In this document: one piece after another, positions 1 to 6,069 of the stretch
Numbering within the stretch: the first letter of the stretch is position 1
Layout: every line of letters begins with the position of its first letter
DNA from: an uncultured Verrucomicrobiales bacterium
GTDB lineage: Bacteria > Verrucomicrobiota > Verrucomicrobiia > Verrucomicrobiales > Akkermansiaceae
Assembly (NCBI GenBank): GCA_937916135.1
Contig: CALFTQ010000018.1
Coordinates: 1 to 6,928 of the forward strand
Direction: 5' to 3'
DNA length: 6,928 nucleotides
The notes under the pieces: generated by a model
Seen by the model: only the letters and a program-made list of their open reading frames with translations
What the model was told of the DNA's origin: nothing
Databases searched by the model: none
Position numbers and translations under genes: made by a program

Positions 1-145
1 GCTGGCGCTGTGCATGAAATACATGCCTGCGGCATGTATGAAATCCCTCACGCTGGCGCATGAGGGATGGGAATTTGGCTTCGCCAAATTCCAATTTATC
101 GAGATTAGTACTCAAACTTTGGGACACGTGTGCGTAAAGAAAGCA
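1..145. repeat. Gene-free array of abutting palindromes
   Basis: No credible gene lies here. Three perfect inverted repeats follow one another: 19-27 with 31-39 (9-bp arms, 3-nt loop), 43-50 with 61-68 (8-bp arms, 10-nt loop) and 70-79 with 83-92 (10-bp arms, 3-nt loop). The first is bracketed by a direct repeat ATGAAAT (14-20 and 38-44), and GCTGGCGC occurs at 1-8 and 52-59, so the block looks modular. Bases 81-100 recur in inverted orientation at 6849-6868. This resembles the short palindromic intergenic repeats dispersed through many bacterial chromosomes. Family membership cannot be shown from one window. Nothing further was seen from 101 to 145. Confidence 0.6.
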
Positions 146-179
146 AATCCCCCTCTGCCGTGGGGGGCTGAGGGGGATT
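146..179 (-). terminator. Rho-independent terminator of the phosphoethanolamine transferase gene
   Basis: A perfect 10-bp inverted repeat (146-155 and 170-179, arms AATCCCCCTC/GAGGGGGATT, 14-nt loop) lies 17 nt past the stop codon of the leftward gene. Read on the minus strand, the stem is followed by TGCTTTCTTT, a fair although interrupted U-tract. Position and orientation fit termination of the gene at 197-2071. Confidence 0.65.
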
Positions 180-196
180 GAGCTTATAGAATGTTT

Positions 197-2071
197 TTAT
201 TGTTCCGGAGCAGAGGAAATGCCAAGGTGGGCGGGCCAGTCGGTGGGGGCGGGCCCGTCGTAAGGCTTGGCGGCGGGGGAGCAGAGGTCGAGCTCGGCGT
301 TGTAATACGGGGTCTGCAGCCCCACAAGCCCCAGCAGGGTGTGGAAGTAGTGCTCGTGACCAATCTGCATGGCGGTGGAGCTCCGCATCTGCTGCACGGC
401 CTGGGCAAAGTGCGGGTTCAGCGCCTCGAATTCAGGCGAACAGATGGCAAAGGCGCCAACGGCTGCTGCCTGGGTGGAGTGGAAGAAGCCCTTCTCTGCT
501 CCCACGCGGGCGCGGCCCCAGGTGCCATCGTAGTCGCCCAGGTATTCGCCGTGGTCGCTCACGTAAATATACACATAAGGGCGCCCCTTGAGGGATTCCA
601 GCACGCGGTGCACAAAGCGGTCGGTATAGTGAATGGTGTTGTCGTAGGCATTGCGCACGGCTTCTTCATCGCTTCCGTTGGGTTGCAGAATCGGCTTGCT
701 GGGGGTGAAGGGTGGATTCTCGTGGTCATAGTTACGGAAGGGAAGGTGGCTGCCTTCGTTGTTCACCATGAGGAAGAGATTCTTCGTGCCGGATTCCTGC
801 AGGCACTGGTGAATCTGCTCCGTGGCGTCCATGACATCGCCTCGCGTGTAATAGCGCTTGCTGCATGCCTGGGTGAGGTTGCGCAGCGCCTTGTCTGCGC
901 GGATGGACTGCTTGTTGAGGGATCCCAGGAAGCAGCGGACATCGAAACCATTGGCCTTGAACAAATCGAGCACCGGCCCGCAGGTGGCTTTCATGTCATC
1001 TGCCGGGGTGCCATAGACGCCGCCTTCTGCGCGGCGGGCATTGGTGAGCAGCACGTGCAGGCTGGTCACCGTCAGCCCGGAGGCGGCCACGCAGCGCTTC
1101 CAGCTCATCAGGTTCGGCACCTTGGAAAGCAAAGGTGTGGTGTCGCGGCTGAACCCGTTGAAACTCAGACGGTCGGCGCGGACGCTTTCGCCGATGTGAA
1201 ACACAATGACGCAGCCTTCATTCCCCTGCAAGGTGGGGAGACTGGAGGGCTGAGCCGCGGGGGAGGGGATAGACGTGGCCAGCTTGGCATCGGCCTTGGC
1301 GGCTTTCTTCATGTCGCGGTAGGACTGGGAGGTGCGCTTGAATGCACCGTTGATACCTACCTTGGAAAGTGAGGTGCAGCCATTCGGCAGGAAAGGATAC
1401 AGGATGTAGAATGAGCAGATGGTGCAGATGACGGTGCCGAGCAGGGCCCGCTTGGGAATGGAGTGCAGCAGGCGGTTGAGCAGGTAGCTGGATACTGCAA
1501 TAATGGTGACGCCCAACACGATGAGTGTGATATTCAGCGGGGTCACATAGACCATGAACTCCTCCTCCGAGCATTCCAGAGCCTCCACCAGCACCATGGA
1601 GTTCAGCATGGAGCGGTACTGGATGAATGCGCCGGCTTCCAGCATGCCGATGAGCATGAGCGGAATGAAGAGGATGAATGAGAACCCGCGCAGCAGCAGC
1701 CAGATACCCACCACCACGCAGATGAACATGGCGGAGCTGTGGAAGAACAGCTCCGTTTCACTGTAGGTGAAGGGGCAGGTAAGCGCGGTCAGGAAGAAGA
1801 CCATGGCAAGCAGGGCTGCCAGCTTGCCGGGGCGGGGCAGGCAGAGCCAGCCTTTCTTGCTGTTGATGATAAGGAAGATGATGCTTATCACCAGCACGAG
1901 CGAGCTTTTCCACCAGGAGGCGGCGGAAGCGAGGCAATAGGGCGTGTACAAATCAAACTTGACACACAGGGGCGTCAGCAGCAGGAGAGCCAGCAAGCCC
2001 ATCAGCAACCAGGAGCCGATGTTTTTGCCGGGCTTGGCAGTGCCGGTGTTTTCGCTAATGTCGTTGTTCAT
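197..2071 (-). CDS. Membrane phosphoethanolamine transferase, EptA/CptA/MCR-like (sulfatase fold)
   Basis: This protein is predicted to move phosphoethanolamine from phosphatidylethanolamine to a glycolipid or glycan (often lipid A or LPS core) on the periplasmic face of the inner membrane. The 624 residues give about five or six membrane helices between residues 18 and 227, then a soluble alkaline-phosphatase-fold domain from about 285 to 595. Family motifs can be matched by eye to MCR-1/EptA: GES with metal ligand E295; S-G-L-T-x-x-S, where T334 is the likely phosphoryl-accepting Thr; GSHLP with H442; SDHGEYLGD with D506 and H507; H531 in a GFFH segment; and the late GHEHYFHTLLGL segment. 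The family's usual Cys before the nucleophile is S331. The gene has its own promoter (2123-2151) and a terminator, so it is probably monocistronic. The predicted 5' leader of about 45 nt has no Shine-Dalgarno sequence. The class is well supported. The acceptor, and any link to polymyxin tolerance, is unknown. Confidence 0.9.
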   Translation of the reverse strand: MNNDISENTGTAKPGKNIGSWLLMGLLALLLLTPLCVKFDLYTPYCLASAASWWKSSLVLVISIIFLIINSKKGWLCLPRPGKLAALLAMVFFLTALTCPFTYSETELFFHSSAMFICVVVGIWLLLRGFSFILFIPLMLIGMLEAGAFIQYRSMLNSMVLVEALECSEEEFMVYVTPLNITLIVLGVTIIAVSSYLLNRLLHSIPKRALLGTVICTICSFYILYPFLPNGCTSLSKVGINGAFKRTSQSYRDMKKAAKADAKLATSIPSPAAQPSSLPTLQGNEGCVIVFHIGESVRADRLSFNGFSRDTTPLLSKVPNLMSWKRCVAASGLTVTSLHVLLTNARRAEGGVYGTPADDMKATCGPVLDLFKANGFDVRCFLGSLNKQSIRADKALRNLTQACSKRYYTRGDVMDATEQIHQCLQESGTKNLFLMVNNEGSHLPFRNYDHENPPFTPSKPILQPNGSDEEAVRNAYDNTIHYTDRFVHRVLESLKGRPYVYIYVSDHGEYLGDYDGTWGRARVGAEKGFFHSTQAAAVGAFAICSPEFEALNPHFAQAVQQMRSSTAMQIGHEHYFHTLLGLVGLQTPYYNAELDLCSPAAKPYDGPAPTDWPAHLGISSAPEQ

Positions 2072-2122
2072 GTTCAGTAGGATGAATGGACGTTTTGATT
2101 GATATAGATGGCAAACAGGTGG

Positions 2123-2151
2123 ATTGTAGCACTTTTCGTATCAATGTTCAA
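2123..2151 (-). promoter_or_regulatory. Sigma70-like promoter of the phosphoethanolamine transferase gene
   Basis: On the minus strand, TTGAAC (-35, 2151-2146) and TACAAT (-10, 2128-2123) are separated by exactly 17 bp. Transcription would begin near 2116, giving a leader of about 45 nt before the ATG at 2071. It lies downstream of the 118-aa gene and its weak terminator, which fits an independent transcription unit. Confidence 0.6.
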
Positions 2152-2182
2152 TGTTTTGTAGTTGATGAAATGAAAGATTTAT

Positions 2183-2206
2183 CGGCTGTGAAGCAATGCT
2201 CAGCCG
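2183..2206 (-). terminator. Weak terminator-like hairpin after the EFR1-like operon
   Basis: A 6-bp stem (CGGCTG at 2183-2188, CAGCCG at 2201-2206, 12-nt loop) begins 11 nt past the stop codon of the 118-aa gene. Read on the minus strand it is followed by ATAAATCTTTCATTT. The stem is short and the T-run broken, so termination may be partial, allowing some read-through into the phosphoethanolamine transferase gene. Confidence 0.35.
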
Positions 2207-2217
2207 CTGTATCTGCC

Positions 2218-2574
2218 TCATGCAAATGAGGCAATCATCCCGGCTATCAGCAGGATGATGAGCACGATGGTGAGGCAGATTGCCAGAACCGCGCGTTTGC
2301 GGGAGAGTCGGAGCCAGCGGACGCCATAGCGGTATTGCAGGATGATGAACGCAATGTTGGTCAGTAGCTGGGTGCTCCATGTGGGAAGAATCCCGTTCAA
2401 CAGGGCGCCGAAAAGCCCGAGGAGAGCCCCCAGCCCTGTGAGCGCTGCGCTGGTTCTGAGGATTTCGCTTTGCGTGCATTGCTTGCGGGCAACGAGAAAG
2501 TAGGAAACGTAGATAATGGCAAATAGAACAGCAAGAGCAACGGCTATGCCGATAATAAACGGAAAGACGGTCAT
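2218..2574 (-). CDS. Small four-helix membrane protein, unknown function
   Basis: This 118-aa hydrophobic protein is not recognised as a member of any family. About four membrane helices can be seen, near residues 5-28, 41-62, 64-80 and 95-116, joined by short basic loops (RKQ after helix 1, a longer basic stretch with several Arg near residues 82-94). There is no signal peptidase site, no soluble domain and no obvious catalytic motif. Its ATG lies 2 nt after the TGA of the EFR1-like gene (TGA-TT-ATG), and no Shine-Dalgarno sequence precedes it, so translation is probably coupled to the upstream gene. That spacing suggests a shared job, for example a membrane anchor or partner for the iron-sulfur flavoprotein, which is inference only. 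A longer overlapping ORF in another frame, continuing left of this gene, looks like a shadow, because only this frame encodes well-formed membrane helices. Confidence 0.75.
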   Translation of the reverse strand: MTVFPFIIGIAVALAVLFAIIYVSYFLVARKQCTQSEILRTSAALTGLGALLGLFGALLNGILPTWSTQLLTNIAFIILQYRYGVRWLRLSRKRAVLAICLTIVLIILLIAGMIASFA

Positions 2575-2576
2575 AA

Positions 2577-3326
2577 TCAGATGAAGAGTTCAGGTTGTTT
2601 CGGCTCGGAGGCAATGGCGGTGAGCTTTGCCGTGAAGGCCTGCTCCATGGGCGGGGGCAGGATTCGGGCTTTGCGCGGGCAGATGGCCACGCAGCGCATG
2701 CAGAGAATGCACCTGGCGGCATCTGTGCTGCGCGGGTCACTCAGCGGGATGGCTCCCACCGGGCACATGCGGGCGCACATGCCGCAGCCGCCGCAGGCAT
2801 CCGTCACCAGCGGGGTAGCAGGCATCTGGGGCAGGGGCCGGTATTCTGCATTGCCGGGCACCTCCACGGTGCCGGGTGCATCCTGCGCCAGTTTGGCCTC
2901 CACTGCGGCGCCGAACTCCACGCACTTGGCCAGGTCTGCGGCATCCGGGCGTCCGGGGGCTATGCTGCGGATGATGCTGTGCTCAGCGATGAATGCCGCA
3001 GCAGCAATAACCGCGAAACCGGATTCCGTGAGGGTGGTTTTGAGCTCCAGCAGGGCATCTTCATACGCACGGTTGCCGTATACCACCACGGCAATGGCCG
3101 GGCCGCCCTGGCCTTTCAGGGCTCGCAGTCGCTGAATGGCCACAGCGGGCACGCGACCACCGTACACCGGCACCACGGCGAGCACTGGCACCCAGGTGGG
3201 CACCTCCTGCGGCTCGACAGGGGCGCAGAGGTCGATTCGTTTGCCCATGCGGGCACCCGCAATGGCAGTAGCAATGGCGGAACAGCCCCCGGTGGGGCTG
3301 AAGACGGCGGAAATCCAGTTGTTCAT
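2577..3326 (-). CDS. EFR1-like flavodoxin/2x[4Fe-4S] ferredoxin fusion
   Basis: This is a predicted cytoplasmic electron-transfer protein combining an FMN-binding flavodoxin-like domain with a bacterial-type two-cluster ferredoxin. Residues are counted from the ATG at 3326 (249 aa). Residues 9-16 read FSPTGGCS, the flavodoxin phosphate loop close to the N-terminus, followed by alternating beta/alpha segments to about residue 150. The C-terminal part has two canonical cluster motifs: C178-x2-C181-x2-C184-x3-C188-P and C206-x2-C209-x2-C212-x3-C216-P. An in-frame ATG at 3344 would add six residues. I prefer 3326 because the phosphate loop then sits where the family has it and because a good -10 box (TAGAAT, 3340-3335) overlaps the longer start. 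The gene is divergent from serS and followed 2 nt later by a small membrane-protein gene. The redox partner and substrate are not evident. The length is usual for EFR1-type proteins. Confidence 0.88.
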   Translation of the reverse strand: MNNWISAVFSPTGGCSAIATAIAGARMGKRIDLCAPVEPQEVPTWVPVLAVVPVYGGRVPAVAIQRLRALKGQGGPAIAVVVYGNRAYEDALLELKTTLTESGFAVIAAAAFIAEHSIIRSIAPGRPDAADLAKCVEFGAAVEAKLAQDAPGTVEVPGNAEYRPLPQMPATPLVTDACGGCGMCARMCPVGAIPLSDPRSTDAARCILCMRCVAICPRKARILPPPMEQAFTAKLTAIASEPKQPELFI

Positions 3327-3334
3327 ACGAGGGT

Positions 3335-3363
3335 ATTCTAGCATTGTTGAAGGGGTAAATCAA
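3335..3363 (-). promoter_or_regulatory. Promoter of the EFR1-like operon; predicted leaderless transcript
   Basis: On the minus strand, TTGATT (-35, 3363-3358), a 17-bp spacer and TAGAAT (-10, 3340-3335) are followed after 8 nt by the ATG at 3326. A start point about 7 nt past the -10 box would leave a leader of 0-2 nt. No Shine-Dalgarno sequence precedes this ATG, which agrees with leaderless initiation and with the choice of this start codon over 3344. Confidence 0.55.
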
Positions 3364-3386
3364 ACGATAAATTGATGTTTGTCGTT

Positions 3387-3455
3387 GTCGGGGCACGGGA
3401 CTTCAGTCCCGAAATAACGGTGCTTCCAATCGGGACTGAAGTCCCGTGCTCCGAC
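3387..3455. repeat. REPIN-like nested palindrome
   Basis: Two 26-nt arms (3387-3412 and 3430-3455) are inverted copies differing at one base, which would still form a G.U pair in RNA, separated by 17 nt. Each arm contains its own palindrome: GGGACT-TC-AGTCCC in the left arm, GGGACT-GA-AGTCCC in the right. Two inverted copies of a short palindromic unit around a spacer is the architecture of REP doublets (BIME/REPIN), usually mobilised in trans by a RAYT-type TnpA. No transposase gene is present here. The element sits between the divergent promoters of the EFR1-like operon and serS and could fold as one long hairpin or two short ones. Confidence 0.75.
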
Positions 3456-3466
3456 AGAGTTCCCCC

Positions 3467-3491
3467 ACAAATTCCCATTTGTCGGGCAAAT
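3467..3491. repeat. Two overlapping, mutually exclusive small hairpins
   Basis: ACAAAT (3467-3472) can pair with ATTTGT (3477-3482) around a TCCC loop. Alternatively ATTTG (3477-3481) can pair with CAAAT (3487-3491) around TCGGG. The middle strand is shared, so only one can form at a time. If the promoter proposed at 3537-3564 is correct, this DNA lies upstream of the serS transcript and is more likely a binding site or repeat remnant than an RNA switch. Confidence 0.35.
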
Positions 3492-3536
3492 CTTCGGGGG
3501 ACGTGTGATATTGGAGGAGAAACACGCAGTTTTGGC

Positions 3537-3564
3537 TTGAATCTGCGGTGCATTGGTATAGAAT
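3537..3564 (+). promoter_or_regulatory. Promoter of serS; predicted leaderless transcript
   Basis: TTGAAT (3537-3542) and TAGAAT (3559-3564) are 16 bp apart. The ATG of serS lies 9 nt after the -10 box, so transcription from about 3571 would leave a 3-nt leader. The -10 hexamer is identical to that proposed for the divergent operon. The only purine-rich, Shine-Dalgarno-like stretch (3513-3519) is 54 nt upstream of the ATG, far outside a working range. Confidence 0.5.
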
Positions 3565-3573
3565 AAGCGTGTT

Positions 3574-4857
3574 ATGCTAGATATTCGTATTGTCAGGGAG
3601 AATCCCGAATATGTGAAGGAACGAGTGCGTCTGCGTGGTGGAGACCACTGGATGCTTGTGGATAAGGTGCTTGAGTGTGATGTGAAGCGCCGCAGTGCCG
3701 AGACGGAGAAGCAGGCCCTTTCCCAGGAGCGTAACAGTTCATCCAAGCTGATTGGGCAGATGATGAAGGAAGGCCGCCGCGAGGAGGCCGAGGAGCTCAA
3801 GAAGCGCATGAGTGAGGTGGGCGACCGCATCAAGGAGCTGGACGCCGTGGCCTCTGCCGCTGCTGAAGAGCAGGAAGCCCTGCTGCTTTCCATTCCCAAC
3901 ATGCCGCACGATGCCGCCCCGGTGGGTGAGGACGAATCCGCCAACCCCGAGCTGCGCGTGTGGGGCACCAAGCCCGAAATCGCAGAGCCGAAGGATCACG
4001 TGGAGCTGGGCACCAGCCTGGGCCTGCTGAACTTTGAGGACTCTGCCCGCATTTCCGGCTCCGGTTTCATTGTGTACCGCGGCCTGGGTGCCCGCCTGGA
4101 GCGCGCCCTCATCAATTTCCTGCTGGATACGCAGACCCTGGAGAACGGCTACCAGGAAGTGGGCGTGCCCTTCATCGTGAAGCGCGAGTGCATGTACGGC
4201 ACCGGCCAGCTGCCCAAGTTCGAGGAAGATATGTACGGCCTGGAGGAGAACAGCATGTTCCTGGTGCCCACCGCCGAGGTGCCTGTCACCAACCTCTGCC
4301 GCGACCAGATTTTCAAGGATGCCGACCTGCCTATCAAGATGACGGCCTACACACCCTGCTTCCGCCGCGAGGCCGGTTCCGCCGGCCGCGAGAACAAGGG
4401 CATGATCCGTGTGCACCAGTTCGACAAGGTGGAGCTGGTGGAAATCTGCCGCCCGGAGGAAGGCTTTGCCGAGCTGGAGAAACTCACCAGCCATGCCGAG
4501 TGCATCCTGCAGAAGCTCGGGCTGCACTACCGCGTCATTGAGCTTTGCACGGGCGATGTGGGCTTCTCCTCTGCCAAGACCTACGATATTGAGGTGTGGG
4601 CACCGGGGCAGGGCAAGTATCTGGAGGTTTCCAGCTGCTCCTGCTTCACGGACTACCAGGCCCGCCGCATGAAGCTGCGCTACAAGGATGCCGACGGTAA
4701 GATCCGCACGCCGTACACGCTGAATGGTTCCGGCACTGCGCTGCCGCGTCTCTACGTGGCTCTGCTGGAGCAGTGCCAGCAGCCGGACGGTTCGGTGAAG
4801 ATTCCCGCCGCGCTGGTTCCCTATTTCGGTGCAGAGAGCATCGCCCCGAAAGCCTGA
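3574..4857 (+). CDS. serS: Seryl-tRNA synthetase
   Basis: This cytoplasmic class II aminoacyl-tRNA synthetase charges tRNA-Ser (and tRNA-Sec where present) with serine using ATP. The 427-aa length is normal for the bacterial form. Residues 1 to about 105 form the N-terminal tRNA-binding arm, starting with the typical MLDIRIVRENPE and continuing as a charged helical hairpin (about 35-100). The catalytic domain follows. It has the serine-binding TAE (233-235), motif 2 with FRREAGSAGR (263-272) and the downstream HQFDKVE (281-287), and motif 3 as NGSGTALPR with R392. The motif 3 wording differs from the E. coli LAVGR form but keeps the invariant Arg and the Gly-Ser-Gly. The start is set by the conserved N-terminus; there is no Shine-Dalgarno sequence, and the promoter lies only about 10 nt upstream. 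A strong GC hairpin follows the stop codon. The identification is secure. Confidence 0.98.
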   Translation: MLDIRIVRENPEYVKERVRLRGGDHWMLVDKVLECDVKRRSAETEKQALSQERNSSSKLIGQMMKEGRREEAEELKKRMSEVGDRIKELDAVASAAAEEQEALLLSIPNMPHDAAPVGEDESANPELRVWGTKPEIAEPKDHVELGTSLGLLNFEDSARISGSGFIVYRGLGARLERALINFLLDTQTLENGYQEVGVPFIVKRECMYGTGQLPKFEEDMYGLEENSMFLVPTAEVPVTNLCRDQIFKDADLPIKMTAYTPCFRREAGSAGRENKGMIRVHQFDKVELVEICRPEEGFAELEKLTSHAECILQKLGLHYRVIELCTGDVGFSSAKTYDIEVWAPGQGKYLEVSSCSCFTDYQARRMKLRYKDADGKIRTPYTLNGSGTALPRLYVALLEQCQQPDGSVKIPAALVPYFGAESIAPKA

Positions 4858-4865
4858 TTTTCAAC

Positions 4866-4894
4866 GCCCCGGCCTGCGGCAAGCAGGCCGGGGC
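4866..4894 (+). terminator. Strong GC hairpin downstream of serS
   Basis: A perfect 12-bp stem (4866-4877 with 4883-4894, arms GCCCCGGCCTGC/GCAGGCCGGGGC) closes a 5-nt loop beginning 8 nt after the serS stop. It is followed by AAACCGCCTTCTCTCC rather than a U-run, so it may terminate inefficiently, need a factor, or protect the 3' end. It separates serS from the next gene by an 87-nt gap. Confidence 0.55.
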
Positions 4895-4944
4895 AAACCG
4901 CCTTCTCTCCTGATTTCAATACTTACACCACCTGAGACTGACTT

Positions 4945-5613
4945 ATGCGCGAAATGATTATTGCCATGGGCCCCATGTTCTGGCTCATCCTCTTCTTTGC
5001 CACACTGGCCCTGGCTGTGCTGGCCGAGCGTCTGTTCTATTTCCACCGTATCAATATCAACTCCGGTGAGTTCCTGCGCGGCCTTTCCGCCCTGCTGCGT
5101 TCGGGGCAGTATGATGAGTGTCTGCACGAGGCCCGCCAGCTGCCCGGCCCCATGGCCCGTGTGGTGGAGGCCGTGCTGAGCCGCCCGCGCCTTTCCCGGC
5201 ACGAGCTGCGCGAGATTGCGCTGGAGGCCAGCGAGGTGGAGGTATACCGCATTGAGCGCAACGTGCGCACGCTGCTGGTCTGCGCTACGGTGATGCCGCT
5301 GCTTGGCGTGCTGGGCACGCTGCTTTCCCTGGTGAGTTTCTACGAGCAGCCCGGTATCACGGATGGCGCCGCCGCCGCCCCCATGATAGCCGCCACGCTG
5401 CAGCAGGCTCTGCTGCTTTCTGCCTCCGGCGTGGCCCTGTCTATCCCGACCTATATTTTCTACATGTTCCTGGCTTCCCGGGCCCGCAAGCTTATCAATA
5501 TGGTGGAGCGTGCCGGTCTGGAATGCGTGCATATCATTGCAGATGCCCGCGAAGAGGCTCTTGGCAAGAAGCCCGAGGCCCCTGTTGAAATCCCTGAGAA
5601 GGACGCCGAGTAA
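4945..5613 (+). CDS. MotA/TolQ/ExbB-family membrane protein (ExbB-like)
   Basis: This is an inner-membrane stator-like subunit of the family that, in pentamers around an ExbD/TolR dimer, couples ion flow to work across the periplasm. The 222 residues show the family plan: TM1 at about 10-30, a cytoplasmic stretch (31-107) with helical charged segments, TM2 at about 108-130 containing the conserved GVLGT turn (T125 matching E. coli ExbB T148), TM3 at about 153-176 ending in the SIP turn, then a basic, Glu/Pro-rich cytoplasmic tail. In TM3, S159 replaces the usual Thr (E. coli T181) and Q154 aligns with E. coli Glu176. That Glu is not universal in the family. No Shine-Dalgarno sequence precedes the ATG and no clear promoter was found in the 50 nt after the hairpin. 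An ExbD-like gene follows after 27 nt. Confidence 0.88.
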   Translation: MREMIIAMGPMFWLILFFATLALAVLAERLFYFHRININSGEFLRGLSALLRSGQYDECLHEARQLPGPMARVVEAVLSRPRLSRHELREIALEASEVEVYRIERNVRTLLVCATVMPLLGVLGTLLSLVSFYEQPGITDGAAAAPMIAATLQQALLLSASGVALSIPTYIFYMFLASRARKLINMVERAGLECVHIIADAREEALGKKPEAPVEIPEKDAE

Positions 5614-5640
5614 TCGATATCCCATACTTCCTCAATATCC

Positions 5641-6069
5641 ATGCGCCGCGTTCGTTCAACACTGAAAGAAGGAGGCTTCCCCATCGTGGTGGTAGCTGCG
5701 GTGAATCTGTTCCTGGTTCTCTGCGTCTGTGTGCTCCTGCCGAATCACCTGGGGCCGCGTTTCGGGTTCTCGGTGCAGCCGCAGGAATCCCACTTCGTCA
5801 TCGGTTCCTACAACCGCGATTTCACGCACATCGTTTCCGTGGCGCCGGGTGATATGCCGCGCCTGTATGTGGGCTCCGAACTGGTGCGCGGGGGGTACGA
5901 GGGATTCGAGAAGTGCCTGGAATCCTGGAAAACGCCGAATCCCTCCCGTGTATCGGTCATTCTGGTGCTGGATAAAGCCGTTTCCGCCGGGGTTTCCCAG
6001 CGGCTTACGGATATGATACTTTCCCACGGCTATACCTGCAGCTACGCCGCAGTGCCGTCCATCGAATAA
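5641..6069 (+). CDS. Divergent ExbD/TolR-like protein
   Basis: This 142-aa protein has a basic N-terminus, one membrane helix (about 13-34) and a periplasmic domain. Its second half reads like ExbD: a strand around LYVGSELV (75-82), a helix with GFEKCLESW (88-96), a strand VSVILVLDKAVSAG (104-117), a helix to about 128, then G-Y-T-C-S-Y-A-A-V-P. Its position directly after an ExbB-like gene is the standard exbB-exbD order, which strengthens a weak sequence match. The odd point is the helix: ExbD and TolR carry a nearly invariant proton-carrying Asp near its start, but residues 11-34 contain no Asp or Glu. N22 is the only polar side chain near the right depth. The stop TAA is followed at once by the ATG of the next gene. 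The fold assignment is an inference by eye. Its role in energy coupling is doubtful. Confidence 0.72.
   Translation: MRRVRSTLKEGGFPIVVVAAVNLFLVLCVCVLLPNHLGPRFGFSVQPQESHFVIGSYNRDFTHIVSVAPGDMPRLYVGSELVRGGYEGFEKCLESWKTPNPSRVSVILVLDKAVSAGVSQRLTDMILSHGYTCSYAAVPSIE

Noticed and set aside
1..145. CRISPR array
   Set aside because: The hairpins differ in sequence and there are no regularly spaced identical repeats with unique spacers.
191..1372. Long plus-strand open frame (393 codons) opposite the phosphoethanolamine transferase
   Set aside because: It is antisense to a gene with clear catalytic motifs. Its translation is Gly/Val/His-rich with no domain, as expected for the complement of a GC-rich gene.
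2141..2740. Minus-strand open frame (199 codons) overlapping the small membrane protein and the ferredoxin end
   Set aside because: Its first half lies over the ferredoxin coding region in another frame, and its composition is Arg/Ser/Pro-rich without structure.
2595..3341. Plus-strand open frame (248 codons) opposite the EFR1-like gene
   Set aside because: The minus strand holds two canonical 4Fe-4S motifs and a flavodoxin loop. The opposite frame is low-complexity with no motif.
3513..3519. GGAGGAG considered as the serS Shine-Dalgarno
   Set aside because: It lies 54 nt upstream of the ATG, with no suitable start codon at the right spacing.
3372..3566. Plus-strand 64-codon frame just before serS, considered as a leader peptide
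   Set aside because: Most of it is translation of the REPIN palindrome. It has no Shine-Dalgarno and would end over the proposed serS -10 box.
3345..3573. T-box or other tRNA-sensing leader for serS
   Set aside because: No T-box consensus or antiterminator was seen, and the best promoter leaves almost no leader. The visible structure is explained by the REP-like repeat.
3739..4527. Minus-strand open frame opposite serS
   Set aside because: It lies wholly within a secure serS and is His/Leu/Ala-rich without domains, so it is a shadow frame.
4861..5625. Minus-strand open frame (254 codons) opposite the ExbB-like gene
   Set aside because: It runs through the serS hairpin and lacks any recognisable feature, while the plus strand encodes three family-typical helices.
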